Of a stretch of 64,000 nucleotides of DNA, positions 23,807 to 33,585 are shown in pieces; positions within the stretch are counted from its first letter, which is position 1, and each line of letters begins with the position of its first letter. This DNA comes from Thermoplasmata archaeon. Its GTDB lineage: Archaea > Thermoplasmatota > Penumbrarchaeia > JAEHCK01. The position numbers were made by a program, and so were the translations under genes. Where the stretch lies: contig JAEHCK010000002.1 in the NCBI GenBank assembly GCA_020696345.1, positions 24,647-88,646 on the forward strand. Reading direction: 5' to 3'. The notes beneath the pieces are model-generated. The model was not told where the DNA came from. It did not search any database and saw nothing but the letters and a program-made list of their open reading frames with translations.

Positions 23807-25090
23807 TTACTCGTACTTCAGCTCTTTCAATATCTCCTGCGCCCTGTCCACCCGCACCTTCTTTTCTTTTAACATTATCCCAACCACTTTTTCCACCAAC
23901 TCTGGCGGTGCACCGGCGGTAACCGCAACATTACGCGCGTGCAGCCGCATATGGCCGTGCTGTATCCCGGTGGTGGCCAGTGCGCGCAGTGCACCCAGAT
24001 TTTGTGCCAGGCCGATGGTTGCAACGATCTCGCCCAGCTCGTTCGCACTTTTCACACCGAGGATCTTTACATTGGTCCGTGCAGTGGGGTGTACCTTTAC
24101 GGCCCCACCGATCAGCCCCACCGCCATTGGAACTTCGATGGTTCCGATCAGATCACCCTCGGAATCCCTCTTCCACTCGGTAAGCGGCTGGTAGCCCTTT
24201 AACGCTGCAAATGCATGCGCACCTGCCTCAATGGCCCGGAAGTCGTTACCGGTGGCAATGATCACTGCATCGATGCCGTTCATTATGCCCTTGTTATGTG
24301 TAGCACATCTATACGGGTCGGCCTTTGCAAACGTGTAAGCTTCAAGAATGCCGTCGATCACTTCCTCACCGTTCTCGCCGCCGATCACCTCAGGTGTTAC
24401 CTTAACTCGTGCACGTGCTAGACGATAACTTGCAAGGTTGGATAATATGCGCAGGTACACACGTCCACCCGTGAGCTGTTCTAACTGTGGTGCGAGTGCT
24501 TCGGCCATGGTATTGACCGCGTTTGCGCCCATGGCGTCGCGGCAGTCCACCAAAATATGCGTGATCACCATCGGCCCCAGCTCTGTATCCAAAACCCGAA
24601 CCTCCAGGTCACGCGCACCGCCGCCAAACTTCACCAGCATGGGGTCCTGGGCGCTCGCCAGCTGGATCAGATCACTCTTGGCGTCCAAGATCTTTTCTTT
24701 GGCCTCTTGCGGGTTATCCACATTTGTCAACTGTATCTGCCCGATCATGATCGGGTCAGTGCTGCTGGTGGTAAACCCACCGCATTTCCTGGTCAATTTT
24801 CCCATGTTGGAAACCGCTGCGATCACCGAGGGCTCTTCGGTTGCCATTGGGATCACATAGTCTTTACCATTTATCAGAAAGTTCACCGCCACGCCCAGCG
24901 GCAGTTCCATCACACCGATGACGTTCTCCACCATGCCATCTGCTTTTTCGATGCCAAGACTGCCCGGTGTGCTGATATTTTTCGCCTCTTCCTCAGATAA
25001 CCCGGCAAATTCGGTCACGAACTTTAAACGTTCTTCGGGTGTTAATTTATAAAATCCTGAATACTCTGATGATTTTGTCATTTTCATCAC
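23807..25090 (-). CDS. mvaA: Hydroxymethylglutaryl-CoA reductase, class II
   Basis: Up to 427 residues (ATGs at 25090, 25087 and 25078). It interconverts HMG-CoA and mevalonate, the committed step to archaeal isoprenoid lipids. Class II features are present: ENVIGVMELPLGVAVNF early, MATEEPSVIAAVSNMGKL, and DAMGANAVNTMAEALAP. Catalytic residues are seen as E in VENVIG, D in CRDAMGAN, K in THNKGIMNG and H in GHMRLHARN. Class II enzymes occur in Thermoplasmatales and Archaeoglobus where most archaea have class I, so this gene helps place the organism. It is read on the same strand as the carboxylase and hydratase upstream, about 200 bp away. The GC content is higher than its surroundings. Confidence 0.95.
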   Translation of the reverse strand: MMKMTKSSEYSGFYKLTPEERLKFVTEFAGLSEEEAKNISTPGSLGIEKADGMVENVIGVMELPLGVAVNFLINGKDYVIPMATEEPSVIAAVSNMGKLTRKCGGFTTSSTDPIMIGQIQLTNVDNPQEAKEKILDAKSDLIQLASAQDPMLVKFGGGARDLEVRVLDTELGPMVITHILVDCRDAMGANAVNTMAEALAPQLEQLTGGRVYLRILSNLASYRLARARVKVTPEVIGGENGEEVIDGILEAYTFAKADPYRCATHNKGIMNGIDAVIIATGNDFRAIEAGAHAFAALKGYQPLTEWKRDSEGDLIGTIEVPMAVGLIGGAVKVHPTARTNVKILGVKSANELGEIVATIGLAQNLGALRALATTGIQHGHMRLHARNVAVTAGAPPELVEKVVGIMLKEKKVRVDRAQEILKELKYE

Positions 25091-25293
25091 TTTTTTTTCT
25101 TGTGAAATTATTTATTATATTTTATCTATATTTTATGAAATTCCAATATACTATGGAACCAAGGGTCAGGGGTAAGGAGTTAGGGGATCGGGGTGAGGTT
25201 AATGTGATTAATTTTTAGATTTGGTTTTTGGGCTTTTCTTAGGGTTTTGTCGTATTTGGATTTGGGGACTCCCGACTCTCGACTTATACTTGT
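25091..25293. other. Intergenic gap with G-rich and GACTCTCGACT repeats
   Basis: No gene. It contains AGGGGTAAGGAGTTAGGGGA-type sequence and, near the end, GACTCCCGACTCTCGACT. The same GACTC/CGACT wording recurs at about 23755, 38470-38515 and 40830-40850, so it is another low-complexity dispersed family. Confidence 0.4.
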
Positions 25294-26856
25294 TCACATT
25301 GGAATAATTCCATGCTTACGCTTCGGTGGTTGTGCATCTTTTGATTCATAATGTCTAAACCTAAATATCAATTCCTTTCGTAAATTTGCGGGCTCCACCA
25401 TACCATCCACAATAAGCTCGCTGGCCAGTTTATAGATATCGATATCATCCCGATACTCTTTACGCAGTTTTTGAATTAGTGCTGGCCGTTCATCTTTCGG
25501 TACTTGAACGATCTTATTATAGAACACCGCATTTATAGCGGCTTCCGGGCCCATGACCGCGATCATGGCGGTTGGCAGCACAAGACAGCTATCCGGTTCA
25601 TACCCCGGACCAGCCATGGCGTATAACCCGGCGCCATACGCTTTTCGGACGATCACCGATATCTTTGGCACCGTGGTCTCGGAGACTGCAAATATCATCT
25701 TGGCCCCGGCACGAATTATACCGCCGCGCTCCACATCTGTTCCGATCATGAAACCTGGTACATCAGCCAGAAATAATAGAGGAATATTGAATGCATCGCA
25801 CATCTCAATAAATCTCGCACCTTTATTTGCAGACTCAGAGAACAACACACCGCCCTTAACCGCCGGTTGGTTTGCTATTACACCGATCGACTTACCCTCA
25901 AGCCGGGCAAGACCTGTGATTATTTCAGGTGCGTAGAGTTTCTTTATATCGAAGAATGAATCCTTATCCACAATTCGCTCGATCAGTTCATACATGTCAA
26001 AAGGCAGATTTTCATTCTCTGGCAATATCTTTGAGATCTCTTCGGTAGGTTTACTGGGTTCAAGATTCAATAACGGTGCTGGCTTTTCATTGTAATTCTG
26101 TGGAAAATATGTGATGTATCGACGTGTCAGGTTTATTGCCTCTTCTTCGGTTTTTACCAATATATCACCCATGCCGCTGACCGTGCAGTGCATTCTTGCC
26201 CCGCCCATCTCTTCGAGCGTAACCTTTTCTCCTATCACCATCTCCGCCATGCGCGGTGAACCCAGGTACATGCTGGCATTACCCTCGACCATGATCACGA
26301 TATCGCAAAATGCGGGTATATAAGCGCCGCCCGCCGCTGACGGGCCGAACAAACAACATATCTGCGGTATAACACCGGACAGGTTAGCTTCGTTGTAGAA
26401 GATCCGCCCGGCTCCGCGCCGACCCGGGAACATATCTATCTGATCAGTGATCCTTGCACCGGCAGAATCCACTAAATATATGAGCGGCACCTTTAATCTT
26501 GAAGCGGTTTCCTGGATGCGCAGTATCTTTTCAACGGTTCGCTTTCCCCATGAACCGGCTTTTACGGTTGAATCGTTCGCCATCACACAGGTTACCCTAT
26601 TATGGATCTTACCAACAACGGTGATAACACCATCTGCGGGTAATGTCTCATCCATACAGTTCGCTAACAACCCATCCTCCAATTGAAATTCCGGGTCTAG
26701 CAAGAGTTCCAGTCGCTCACGGACGAATAGTTTATTCTGCGCCTTCAATTTTTGATGATATTTATCGGCGCCACCTTTTTTTATACGTTCGACCTCGTCA
26801 ACAACTTCCTTTTCATTTACCGTGTCTTTGCACTCCTGTTCAACCATATTATTCAC
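25294..26856 (-). CDS. Acyl-CoA carboxylase carboxyltransferase (beta) subunit
   Basis: A 520-residue biotin-dependent carboxyltransferase (propionyl-, methylcrotonyl- or related acyl-CoA type). The N-terminal RERLELLLD opens the family fold. The first CoA-binding region is GRRGAGRIFYNEANLSG with the oxyanion-forming GPSAAGGAYIPA. The second half has ITGLARLEGKSIGVIANQPAVKGG and AGAKMIFAVSETTVPKISVIVRKAYGAGLYAM. It moves carboxylate from biotin to an acyl-CoA; biotin carboxylase and carrier subunits are not in the window. It overlaps the enoyl-CoA hydratase gene by 8 bp, so the two are co-translated. That pair, next to HMG-CoA reductase, would fit methylcrotonyl-CoA chemistry of leucine breakdown, but propionyl-CoA is as likely from sequence alone. 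Confidence 0.88.
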   Translation of the reverse strand: MNNMVEQECKDTVNEKEVVDEVERIKKGGADKYHQKLKAQNKLFVRERLELLLDPEFQLEDGLLANCMDETLPADGVITVVGKIHNRVTCVMANDSTVKAGSWGKRTVEKILRIQETASRLKVPLIYLVDSAGARITDQIDMFPGRRGAGRIFYNEANLSGVIPQICCLFGPSAAGGAYIPAFCDIVIMVEGNASMYLGSPRMAEMVIGEKVTLEEMGGARMHCTVSGMGDILVKTEEEAINLTRRYITYFPQNYNEKPAPLLNLEPSKPTEEISKILPENENLPFDMYELIERIVDKDSFFDIKKLYAPEIITGLARLEGKSIGVIANQPAVKGGVLFSESANKGARFIEMCDAFNIPLLFLADVPGFMIGTDVERGGIIRAGAKMIFAVSETTVPKISVIVRKAYGAGLYAMAGPGYEPDSCLVLPTAMIAVMGPEAAINAVFYNKIVQVPKDERPALIQKLRKEYRDDIDIYKLASELIVDGMVEPANLRKELIFRFRHYESKDAQPPKRKHGIIPM

Positions 26857-27631
26857 CTTTGAATACTGGTTTGCGCTTCTCCTTGAATGCCGCTAACGCC
26901 TCCAGACGGTCCTTTGTAGGGATACATACTTCATAGGCTTCGGATTCTATCACTAGCCCTCGGCCAATATCCACATCCAATCCTTGGTTTACCGCGATCT
27001 TTGCCTGCTGGATCGCAATTGGAGAATTATTGCAGATTTTTTCGGCCATCTCCATGGCAAATTCCATTAATTTACCCTCTGGTGCGATACGATTGATAAG
27101 ACCTATCTCAAGTGCCTCTTGAGCTGTCAATTGAAGTCCGAGAAACAGCATCTCCTTTGCTTTTCCGCGTCCGACCAGCCTCGGCAGTCGCTGGGTGCCG
27201 CCACCACCAGGGATTATGCCAAGTGTGACCTCGGTGAGGCCCATTCTTGCATTCGGTGAAGCGATCCGGATATCACAAGCAAGTGCAAATTCCAAACCGC
27301 CGCCCAATGCAATACCGTTTATCGCACAGATCACAGGTATTGGTAGGTTCTCAATATTTGTGAAAGTATCTCGAATGGTGTGTATGTATTGTCGCACTTC
27401 TGACATTGTCATATTTTCACGCTCTTTCAGGTCGGCACCGGCACAGAATGCTTTATCACCTGTACCTGTTATTATTACAACCCGAATATCTCTGTCGTAA
27501 TTCAGTTCTTTAATAAATTTTGCACCAGCAGCTAATGTTGACCTATCAAGCGCGTTCATTCGCTCGGGTCTGTTCAAGGTTACGATCAGGATATGCCCTT
27601 TACGCTCGGTTAAAATTGAATCTTCAGTCAT
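26849..27631 (-). CDS. Enoyl-CoA hydratase/isomerase family protein
   Basis: A 260-residue crotonase-fold enzyme. The oxyanion-hole pieces FCAGADLKE (about residue 62) and [19 protein letters not shown] (about 105) and a glutamate in [18 protein letters not shown] are all present, so it is expected to be a hydratase acting on 2-enoyl-CoA. Its stop overlaps the start of the carboxyltransferase gene. In leucine degradation the carboxylase product is hydrated to HMG-CoA, the substrate of the enzyme encoded just downstream; this is a hypothesis from context only. The upstream gap holds 28-bp repeats. Confidence 0.88.
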   Translation of the reverse strand: MTEDSILTERKGHILIVTLNRPERMNALDRSTLAAGAKFIKELNYDRDIRVVIITGTGDKAFCAGADLKERENMTMSEVRQYIHTIRDTFTNIENLPIPVICAINGIALGGGLEFALACDIRIASPNARMGLTEVTLGIIPGGGGTQRLPRLVGRGKAKEMLFLGLQLTAQEALEIGLINRIAPEGKLMEFAMEMAEKICNNSPIAIQQAKIAVNQGLDVDIGRGLVIESEAYEVCIPTKDRLEALAAFKEKRKPVFKGE

Positions 27632-27729
27632 TTTCTATCCCCCCGGTGGGAAGCCCAAGAAATATCTTTTACTTCAAAACTTTTAATGCCCATTATTAAA
27701 GTTAATAGATAATAATTTATCGGTTTTGT

Positions 27730-27965
27730 GATGACGCATATTAGAATGTGGGAATGTGATGATCTTTTGTAGAATATGGGAATGTGATGGTTTTTTGTAG
27801 AATGTGGGAATGTGATACTTGTTTGTAGAGCATGGGAATGGGGAATGTGATTAGTTGATGATGATTATGGGATTGGGTAATGCGATTTATTCCTACTGAG
27901 CAGGGGAATGTGATTTATTATTACTAAGCAGGGGAAAGGAAATGGCCATTTAATTTCCTATTCCC
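27730..27965. repeat. 28-bp tandem repeat (GAATGTGGGAATGTGAT units) between divergent genes
   Basis: Units at about 27745, 27773 and 27801 have the form GAATRTGGGAATGTGATNN(N)TTGTA with exact 28-base spacing. Shorter units GGGGAATGTGATT follow to about 27960, and an inverted ATTCCCTTATC block then appears near 27960-28020. It separates divergent fad-type and nadA genes, so the promoters of both must lie around it. No gene in 27632-28206. Confidence 0.55.
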
Positions 27966-28209
27966 TTATCATCTTAATTTGATCCAGTACCTTATCATTA
28001 ATATTTATTCCATTCCCTATTAAAAATCTGAATTTATAAAAAAATGCGATATTTATTGATCGTTTTACATAGCATTTTTTAATTAGTAAGATTTAAATAA
28101 ATTTAGTGAATGTAAGAATGAAAAACAGGGGATTAGAATCTTAGGATAATAGAATAAAATAATATATAAAATTCATAAGTATTCTAATAATTCAACTCAA
28201 ACGAGTGTG

Positions 28210-29130
28210 ATGGCCATGCCATGCCATAATGAAGAGCTCAAACAAAAGATCAAAACGCTGAAAGCCCGGAAGAACGCGGTTCTTTTAGTACATAATTATC
28301 AACGCCCCGAGATCCAGGACGTTGCCGATCACTTAGGTGATTCACTGGGTTTGAGCATAAATGCCACAAAGACCGATGCAGATGTGATCGTGTTCTGTGG
28401 TGTGGATTTCATGGCGGAAAGTGCAAAGATATTAAACCCCTCAAAGATCGTGGTTCACCCAAATGCGGCTGCAGTATGCCCCATGGCCGCCATGGTTTCT
28501 GCGGAGGATGTGCGGGAGTTATTATCCACCCACCCAAAAGCTGAAGCCGTGGCATATGTCAATACTTCTGCGGATGTCAAGGCTGAAGTGGATATATGTT
28601 GTACTTCTGCAAACGCCGTAAAGGTGGTTGCCAGCCTGGCCGCACCAGAAGTGATCTTCGTACCCGATGTCAATTTGGGTTTATATGTCAAACGTTTTGT
28701 GTCCGATAAGGAATTTCATTTTTCATCAGGGTACTGCCATGTACATCAGGGTATAATGAGGTCCGAGTTGGAAATCCTCAAAAAAGCACACCCTGACGCT
28801 GAGATATTGGTCCATCCCGAATGTATACCCGAAGTGATCGATTTCGCAAATTTTGTATTTTCCACTGAAGGCATGGCACGTCATGTTAAAACCTCGGAGG
28901 CAAGTGAGTTCATAGTAGGCACCGAGAAAGAGCTGTGCTACCGCCTGGAAAATGAGAACCCGGGCAAGATCTTCCATCGTGTAGATTCTGCACTCTGTCC
29001 TGCAATGAAACAGATCACGCTCGAAGATGTATTGCACAGCCTGGAGTCGCTCACACCCAGAATTGAACTCGACCACGGCATCATAGAAAAAGCAAAAAGG
29101 CCGTTACAAAGAATGATCGATCTGGCATGA
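28210..29130 (+). CDS. nadA: Quinolinate synthase A
   Basis: About 306 residues from ATG 28210 (a GTG sits one codon earlier). It joins iminoaspartate and dihydroxyacetone phosphate to make quinolinate, the NAD ring precursor, using an oxygen-sensitive [4Fe-4S] cluster. The three conserved ligands are in place, C91 (AAAVCPMA), C177 (SGYCHVH) and C264 (DSALCPAM) in the longer numbering. VHNYQRPEIQD and GDSLGLS open the protein as expected. NadB and NadC are not in the window; nadE is 8 kb upstream. Length is normal. Confidence 0.95.
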   Translation: MAMPCHNEELKQKIKTLKARKNAVLLVHNYQRPEIQDVADHLGDSLGLSINATKTDADVIVFCGVDFMAESAKILNPSKIVVHPNAAAVCPMAAMVSAEDVRELLSTHPKAEAVAYVNTSADVKAEVDICCTSANAVKVVASLAAPEVIFVPDVNLGLYVKRFVSDKEFHFSSGYCHVHQGIMRSELEILKKAHPDAEILVHPECIPEVIDFANFVFSTEGMARHVKTSEASEFIVGTEKELCYRLENENPGKIFHRVDSALCPAMKQITLEDVLHSLESLTPRIELDHGIIEKAKRPLQRMIDLA

Positions 29131-29146
29131 TCGATGTTATTTATAT

Positions 29147-29430
29147 TAACTGCACTTTTGCGTTTTGATTGGATAGAATAATAATTTTAGTTCAACGAGA
29201 TGGTCGATCGGTCAGCTAGTCAGTTAGTCAGCTAGTCAGTTAGTCAGCTAGTCAGCTAGTCAGTTAGTCAGTTGGTCGACTAGTCAACTGGCAGACCGAT
29301 CGACCGATAGACCGGCAGACTGGTGGACTACATCTCAACACCTATAATTCCATCACCATTAGCTCAATCTACTATTCAATCAGCTAACTTACTCTCTACT
29401 ATTTATTTGAAAACGCAAAACTTCAATTAT
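29147..29430. mobile_element. MITE-like element, copy 2, with an internal 8-bp tandem array
   Basis: The left end ACTGCACTTTTGCGTTTTGAT (29149-29169) and right end AAAACGCAAAACTTCAAT (29410-29427) match the ends of the element at 5917-6195. Inside, 29208-29275 is a run of CAGYTAGT units (8 bp, about nine copies), followed by GACCGATCGACCGATAGACCG-like sequence. The interiors of the two copies differ, so the array is expandable cargo between conserved ends. Confidence 0.55.
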
Positions 29431-29464
29431 ATTAAAATATATTCTCATTATTTGGTGGTAAGAC

Positions 29465-29854
29465 TTGACAGATTATTCCAAGGCATCAGAAGTAAGAACC
29501 GAGAAAGTGGAGGGTCATGAAATAATTGCATTTCCCACAAATGGCCATCAACCTGAAATTGAATGGGAATACCCGGAATTCCAGTGCCTCTGCCCGGTTT
29601 CCAGTCGACATGATCAGGGCATTGTACTTATCAGATATTCTCCCAATAAAAAAATACTGGAGAGCAAGTCTGTGCGTGAATACCTATCGCTGTGGCGTAA
29701 TAAACACATCTGGCAAGAATACGTGACCGAAGAGATAGCTGAAACATTATATCGAGCTTGCGCTCCAAAGTGGCTGATCTTGGAGATCGAATGGGCGCCG
29801 CGAGGTGGTATTGCTGCAAGAACCATATCTAAAAAGGGAGATATTGATAAATAA
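29465..29854 (+). CDS. queF: QueF-family protein (7-cyano-7-deazaguanine reductase or archaeosine amidinotransferase)
   Basis: A 129-residue unimodular QueF-family enzyme starting at TTG 29465 with GGTGG just before it; no internal ATG would keep the domain. The catalytic cysteine is in QCLCPVSSRHDQG and the paired aspartate is in the same motif (RHDQ). ESKSVREYLSLWRNKHIWQE is the substrate/NADPH region. Bacterial QueF reduces preQ0 to preQ1; in some archaea the QueF-like relative instead adds ammonia to preQ0-tRNA to make archaeosine (established). I cannot separate the two by eye, but archaeosine formation is the more likely role in an archaeon. It stands alone after the MITE. Confidence 0.82.
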   Translation: MTDYSKASEVRTEKVEGHEIIAFPTNGHQPEIEWEYPEFQCLCPVSSRHDQGIVLIRYSPNKKILESKSVREYLSLWRNKHIWQEYVTEEIAETLYRACAPKWLILEIEWAPRGGIAARTISKKGDIDK

Positions 29855-29883
29855 CTTTGTCTGACATAATTAATGATTATTTA

Positions 29884-29907
29884 TACAAAAATATTTATAA
29901 GGTTTAA
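29884..29907 (+). promoter_or_regulatory. Candidate TATA box for the 1178-residue surface protein
   Basis: AAAAATATTTATAAGG at about 29887-29902 resembles an archaeal BRE/TATA element. Transcription from about 25 bp downstream would leave a leader of roughly 110 nt before GGAGG and ATG 30041. Judged by eye only. Confidence 0.3.
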
Positions 29908-30040
29908 AGATATCAAGACGCAAGTCCCAGAATAAATAATGAACTGATGAAAAATTGAGTTTACCTATCGGGAGATATTGGAGAACTTTTAATTTAAGGG
30001 ATAATTAATGTTTGTTTACAAATGATCGGAGGTTTTTACC

Positions 30041-33000
30041 ATGAGTAAGATTGGAAAAAAAATGTTTTTTAGTTTGAAGATCTTGATTACAGCTTTGATC
30101 TTGTTGGTCCCGGTCGGGCTAACACTGGCAATGACCGCACACCATGAAAATGTTGTTGAAGATGGTCAATTGCCCTTTGCAGGCGAGACAAAAGAACTCG
30201 GCTTTGAGCCTATGGAGGTCGTGTCTATGCGCACCGAATTATCCAAGACATTCGATAACGGCGACGGTAGTTATAAAGCGGTGCTCTATCTCGATCCGAT
30301 CCATTATCCGGACGGTTTCGGAAATTGGTTGGATATAGATGATTCAAAACCATTGCTAGGCTCACGATCACGAGACATTGGAAGTTTGATCACTTCAAAG
30401 GATACCATGATCTCAACTTCGTTTGGCCAAGGTGGGAATGAAAATTTGAACATCGGTGCAGATCTAGATCTTAAATTGTCACATGATGTCAGCACTTCAT
30501 CGGGTTTTTATCCATTTAGGATTCTATTAAAATACGATATTGATTCACTTTCTATACCTTCAGGTGCAGAGATCAAAAGTGGTGATATAAAAATATATTA
30601 TTATCAATCCGAAGGCACCGCTGGCGACCCAGGAGTTTCCACACCATTGTCAATAACGGGATATCCTATAACAAGAGATTGGGTTGAAGGTACTGGAACC
30701 TGGGCTGCTGGTACAACCGATGGTGCAACCTGGAACACTTATGATGGAGCAACTGCCTGGACATCAGGGGGTGGCGATTATTCCTCTACTTACACAGGCT
30801 CAGGTTCAACACCTTCAGCATATGGTTGGACTACAATTAATATTAAAAACATTGTCAAGGCATGGGTTGATGGTTCTATCTCTAATTATGGTGCAATTTT
30901 AATAGGTGCGACCAGCCATGAGTTTCTGAAAACGTTTAGAAGTTCAAATTACGGCACATCCAGCGACAGACCTAAATTGGAAATCGACTATGTCTCAAAT
31001 TATCCACCCACTATAAATAAACCCATATTGGACTTAAAATTGGATGAGGATCAGCCAACCGAATATATTGAACTTAATGGTAATTTAAAACCATTAACCG
31101 GACTATTCAAGGATACAATTGGCGAGGTTTTATCATTCTATGTCTGGACTGGCGCTATATGGGTCGGCAGCACCGGTGGCGCTTACGAGAGTAATATTTT
31201 AACGGCTAGCATTATTGGCGAAAACGATACTTTAGAGATAAAATTAAAGGCAAATAAATATGGTACAGATACTATCAAGGTAAATGCAACGGATTCGGAA
31301 TTTGCTTCCAAAGAATATGAGATCCCTGTTACGGTTAAACCCATCAACGACCCGCCAAAGATCAATAAGACAACCGATTGGAAATATGATGAACCCGAAC
31401 CGACCATCGTACCCGGAAAGATAACCTGCAAAGAGGACCAATGGTCGAACTTTACTGTTACGGCCCGTGATATCTTAGAACCGGCCGATAATAAGAAATT
31501 GATCTACAGTTGTAATAACACAGACAGTTATGCCGCCTTCTTTGAGATCGAAAGCAGTACTGGTAAGGTTTCGTTCAAACCAACCGATCTTAATGTGGGT
31601 GTCTATTACCTTAAAATAATTGTGGATGATACGAACAGTGTGAATAACATAGGTAATTTACCATTCACGCTCGAGGTTGAAAACGTTAATGATCGGCCGT
31701 TCATCCAGTATGTATCGGATCAAGAATTAACACCTGATGATGAATCAGTTCAATTAAGAACTACAGCCATAGAGGACGAAGAGTTCATATTCTTCGTAAG
31801 TGCCTGGGATGAGGATTTCGATCTTGATGATAGTGAAGAAGATCTATCATTTTCCATACAACCTAGTACATTTCAGATCCAGAAAGATATTGGTTATTTG
31901 GCGAGTGCTACAGTCAGATTTACCCCATCAAATGACGATGTTGGAACCGCAAGCGCTTATATAACTGTCACCGACCTAGAGCAAGCAGACAGTATTCTTG
32001 AAATTCAGGTCATTGTAGTCAATCAAAATGATAAACCGGAATTCACCAGATTCTATTACAAGACCTCGGAGAAACCCATACAATCACAGCTTTTTGACCT
32101 TGAGAAACTTGGTGCGGGTTATAAAGGAGCAGAATATGAGCCATATGTATTTAAGATCGAGGCAACCGATGTAGATATTGATGATGAGTTGGAGTTCTCG
32201 GTTGGTATTGAGGGTAGAGGTCTGATTACTAGTAACTTGATGCATAAGATCGATGATGTAACCAACAACCCGAATATGAAGCAGATAACAATTACCCCTG
32301 ACCGCCAGGCCGGACGCGAGGGTACAATTGGTGTCAATGTATCTGTGAAAGATCTATCAGATGCAGAAGAATATGTTGTAATACAGATACCGATCGATAA
32401 TATCAATGATGCACCAGAACAATCGACCATCGTTGCAGATATAACCGATTCTGATAAATCTACGCCACGCCTCAAAGAAAATTTATCTGTAGTATTTGAG
32501 GCAAACTACTCGATGGACATCAAACACCCCGACCCGGACGGGACCAGTAAGTACGACTTGGAATATGAATGGGATTTCGGTGATGGCAGTAATGGTGATA
32601 CTGGTATAGATGTGGTACATAAATTCCCAGATAGCGGGAAATATATTATTACACTGACAGTAACCGACCCTGAGGGATTATCAAATGTAACCACAAAATC
32701 GATCGAGGTCACCAAACCCAAAGATAGCGGTGGTGATGACAGTTCAAGTAAAGGTTCAGTGGGTGGTATGCCGATATGGATAATCATCGTTATTGTTGTA
32801 GTGATAGTAGTGCTACTTGTAGTTCTGTTCTTTATGAAGAACCAGAAAAAGAAGAAAGCTGAGGCTGAAGCTGCCCAGGCCCAAGCAGCACAACAGGCAC
32901 AGGTGGCTCAATACGGTTATGGTTATCCAATGGCCGCAGGTTATTATCAGGACCCTGCTATGATGGCGCAATACCAAGCAATGCAGCAGCAACAACAACA

Positions 33001-33577
33001 GCAACAAATGATGATGCAGCAATATCCTGAACAATATCAGCAGATGATGGCCCAACAGCAGGCCGGTTACGGAGATACTACAGGCATGGGTATGGGCATG
33101 GGTACAGGTGTAGAGGGTTATGGTTATGATCAGGCCCAAGCCCAAGGCCAGATGCAAACACAAACAGAACCATTGCAGCAAGCAGCCATGGCCGAGGGAC
33201 AGCTTGACGGCCAGACAGGACAATTGCCGTTAGTTGCTGAACAGCCGCAAATGCTGCCGCCCGCTACGGCAGCTGAAGAAGAACCGGTTGTCCCTGAATC
33301 ACCATTTGCAGAAGCTCAGTCACAGACATTAGAAGAAGAAATTGGTAAGGATGCAGCCGTTGCCGAAATACCTATTGAGCCAGTAAAAGAGGAAAGTGAA
33401 CCTGCCGCACCAACTACACCCGCAGCACCCACAACTGACGCTGATACTACTACTGATGCCGCAGCTCCTGATGATGAACAACCTGCACAACCCGACGAAA
33501 AGAAATGCCAGAACTGTGGCACAGCCACGAAAGATGGCTGGTTCCTATGCCCGAATTGTAAAAAACCATTAATGTAA
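30041..33577 (+). CDS. Surface protein with DNRLRE, cadherin-like and PKD domains, Q-rich cytoplasmic tail and C-terminal zinc ribbon
   Basis: 1178 residues, with GGAGG before the ATG. A signal peptide (about 13-32) is followed by a DNRLRE-type region (about 115-325: RDWVEGTGTW, AWVDGSISNYG, RPKLEIDY). Next come cadherin/Ig-like repeats with NVNDRPF and INDAPE motifs (about 330-800) and a PKD domain (EYEWDFGDGS, YIITLTVTDPEG, about 823-887). A membrane segment (about 910-933) ends in KNQKKKK. The cytoplasmic part is unusual: some 120 residues rich in Gln, Met, Ala and Tyr (prion-like), an acidic Pro/Ala/Thr stretch, and at the very end a zinc ribbon CQNCG...CPNC. DNRLRE proteins are associated with cell-surface structures. 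A zinc ribbon inside the cell suggests binding to protein or nucleic acid. Convergent with the DRG GTPase, 8 bp apart. Confidence 0.85.
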   Translation: MSKIGKKMFFSLKILITALILLVPVGLTLAMTAHHENVVEDGQLPFAGETKELGFEPMEVVSMRTELSKTFDNGDGSYKAVLYLDPIHYPDGFGNWLDIDDSKPLLGSRSRDIGSLITSKDTMISTSFGQGGNENLNIGADLDLKLSHDVSTSSGFYPFRILLKYDIDSLSIPSGAEIKSGDIKIYYYQSEGTAGDPGVSTPLSITGYPITRDWVEGTGTWAAGTTDGATWNTYDGATAWTSGGGDYSSTYTGSGSTPSAYGWTTINIKNIVKAWVDGSISNYGAILIGATSHEFLKTFRSSNYGTSSDRPKLEIDYVSNYPPTINKPILDLKLDEDQPTEYIELNGNLKPLTGLFKDTIGEVLSFYVWTGAIWVGSTGGAYESNILTASIIGENDTLEIKLKANKYGTDTIKVNATDSEFASKEYEIPVTVKPINDPPKINKTTDWKYDEPEPTIVPGKITCKEDQWSNFTVTARDILEPADNKKLIYSCNNTDSYAAFFEIESSTGKVSFKPTDLNVGVYYLKIIVDDTNSVNNIGNLPFTLEVENVNDRPFIQYVSDQELTPDDESVQLRTTAIEDEEFIFFVSAWDEDFDLDDSEEDLSFSIQPSTFQIQKDIGYLASATVRFTPSNDDVGTASAYITVTDLEQADSILEIQVIVVNQNDKPEFTRFYYKTSEKPIQSQLFDLEKLGAGYKGAEYEPYVFKIEATDVDIDDELEFSVGIEGRGLITSNLMHKIDDVTNNPNMKQITITPDRQAGREGTIGVNVSVKDLSDAEEYVVIQIPIDNINDAPEQSTIVADITDSDKSTPRLKENLSVVFEANYSMDIKHPDPDGTSKYDLEYEWDFGDGSNGDTGIDVVHKFPDSGKYIITLTVTDPEGLSNVTTKSIEVTKPKDSGGDDSSSKGSVGGMPIWIIIVIVVVIVVLLVVLFFMKNQKKKKAEAEAAQAQAAQQAQVAQYGYGYPMAAGYYQDPAMMAQYQAMQQQQQQQQMMMQQYPEQYQQMMAQQQAGYGDTTGMGMGMGTGVEGYGYDQAQAQGQMQTQTEPLQQAAMAEGQLDGQTGQLPLVAEQPQMLPPATAAEEEPVVPESPFAEAQSQTLEEEIGKDAAVAEIPIEPVKEESEPAAPTTPAAPTTDADTTTDAAAPDDEQPAQPDEKKCQNCGTATKDGWFLCPNCKKPLM

Positions 33578-33585
33578 TATTCATT

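Noticed and set aside
27730-27965. CRISPR-like array between divergent genes
   Set aside because: Units vary along their whole length with no unique spacers, and there are no cas genes.
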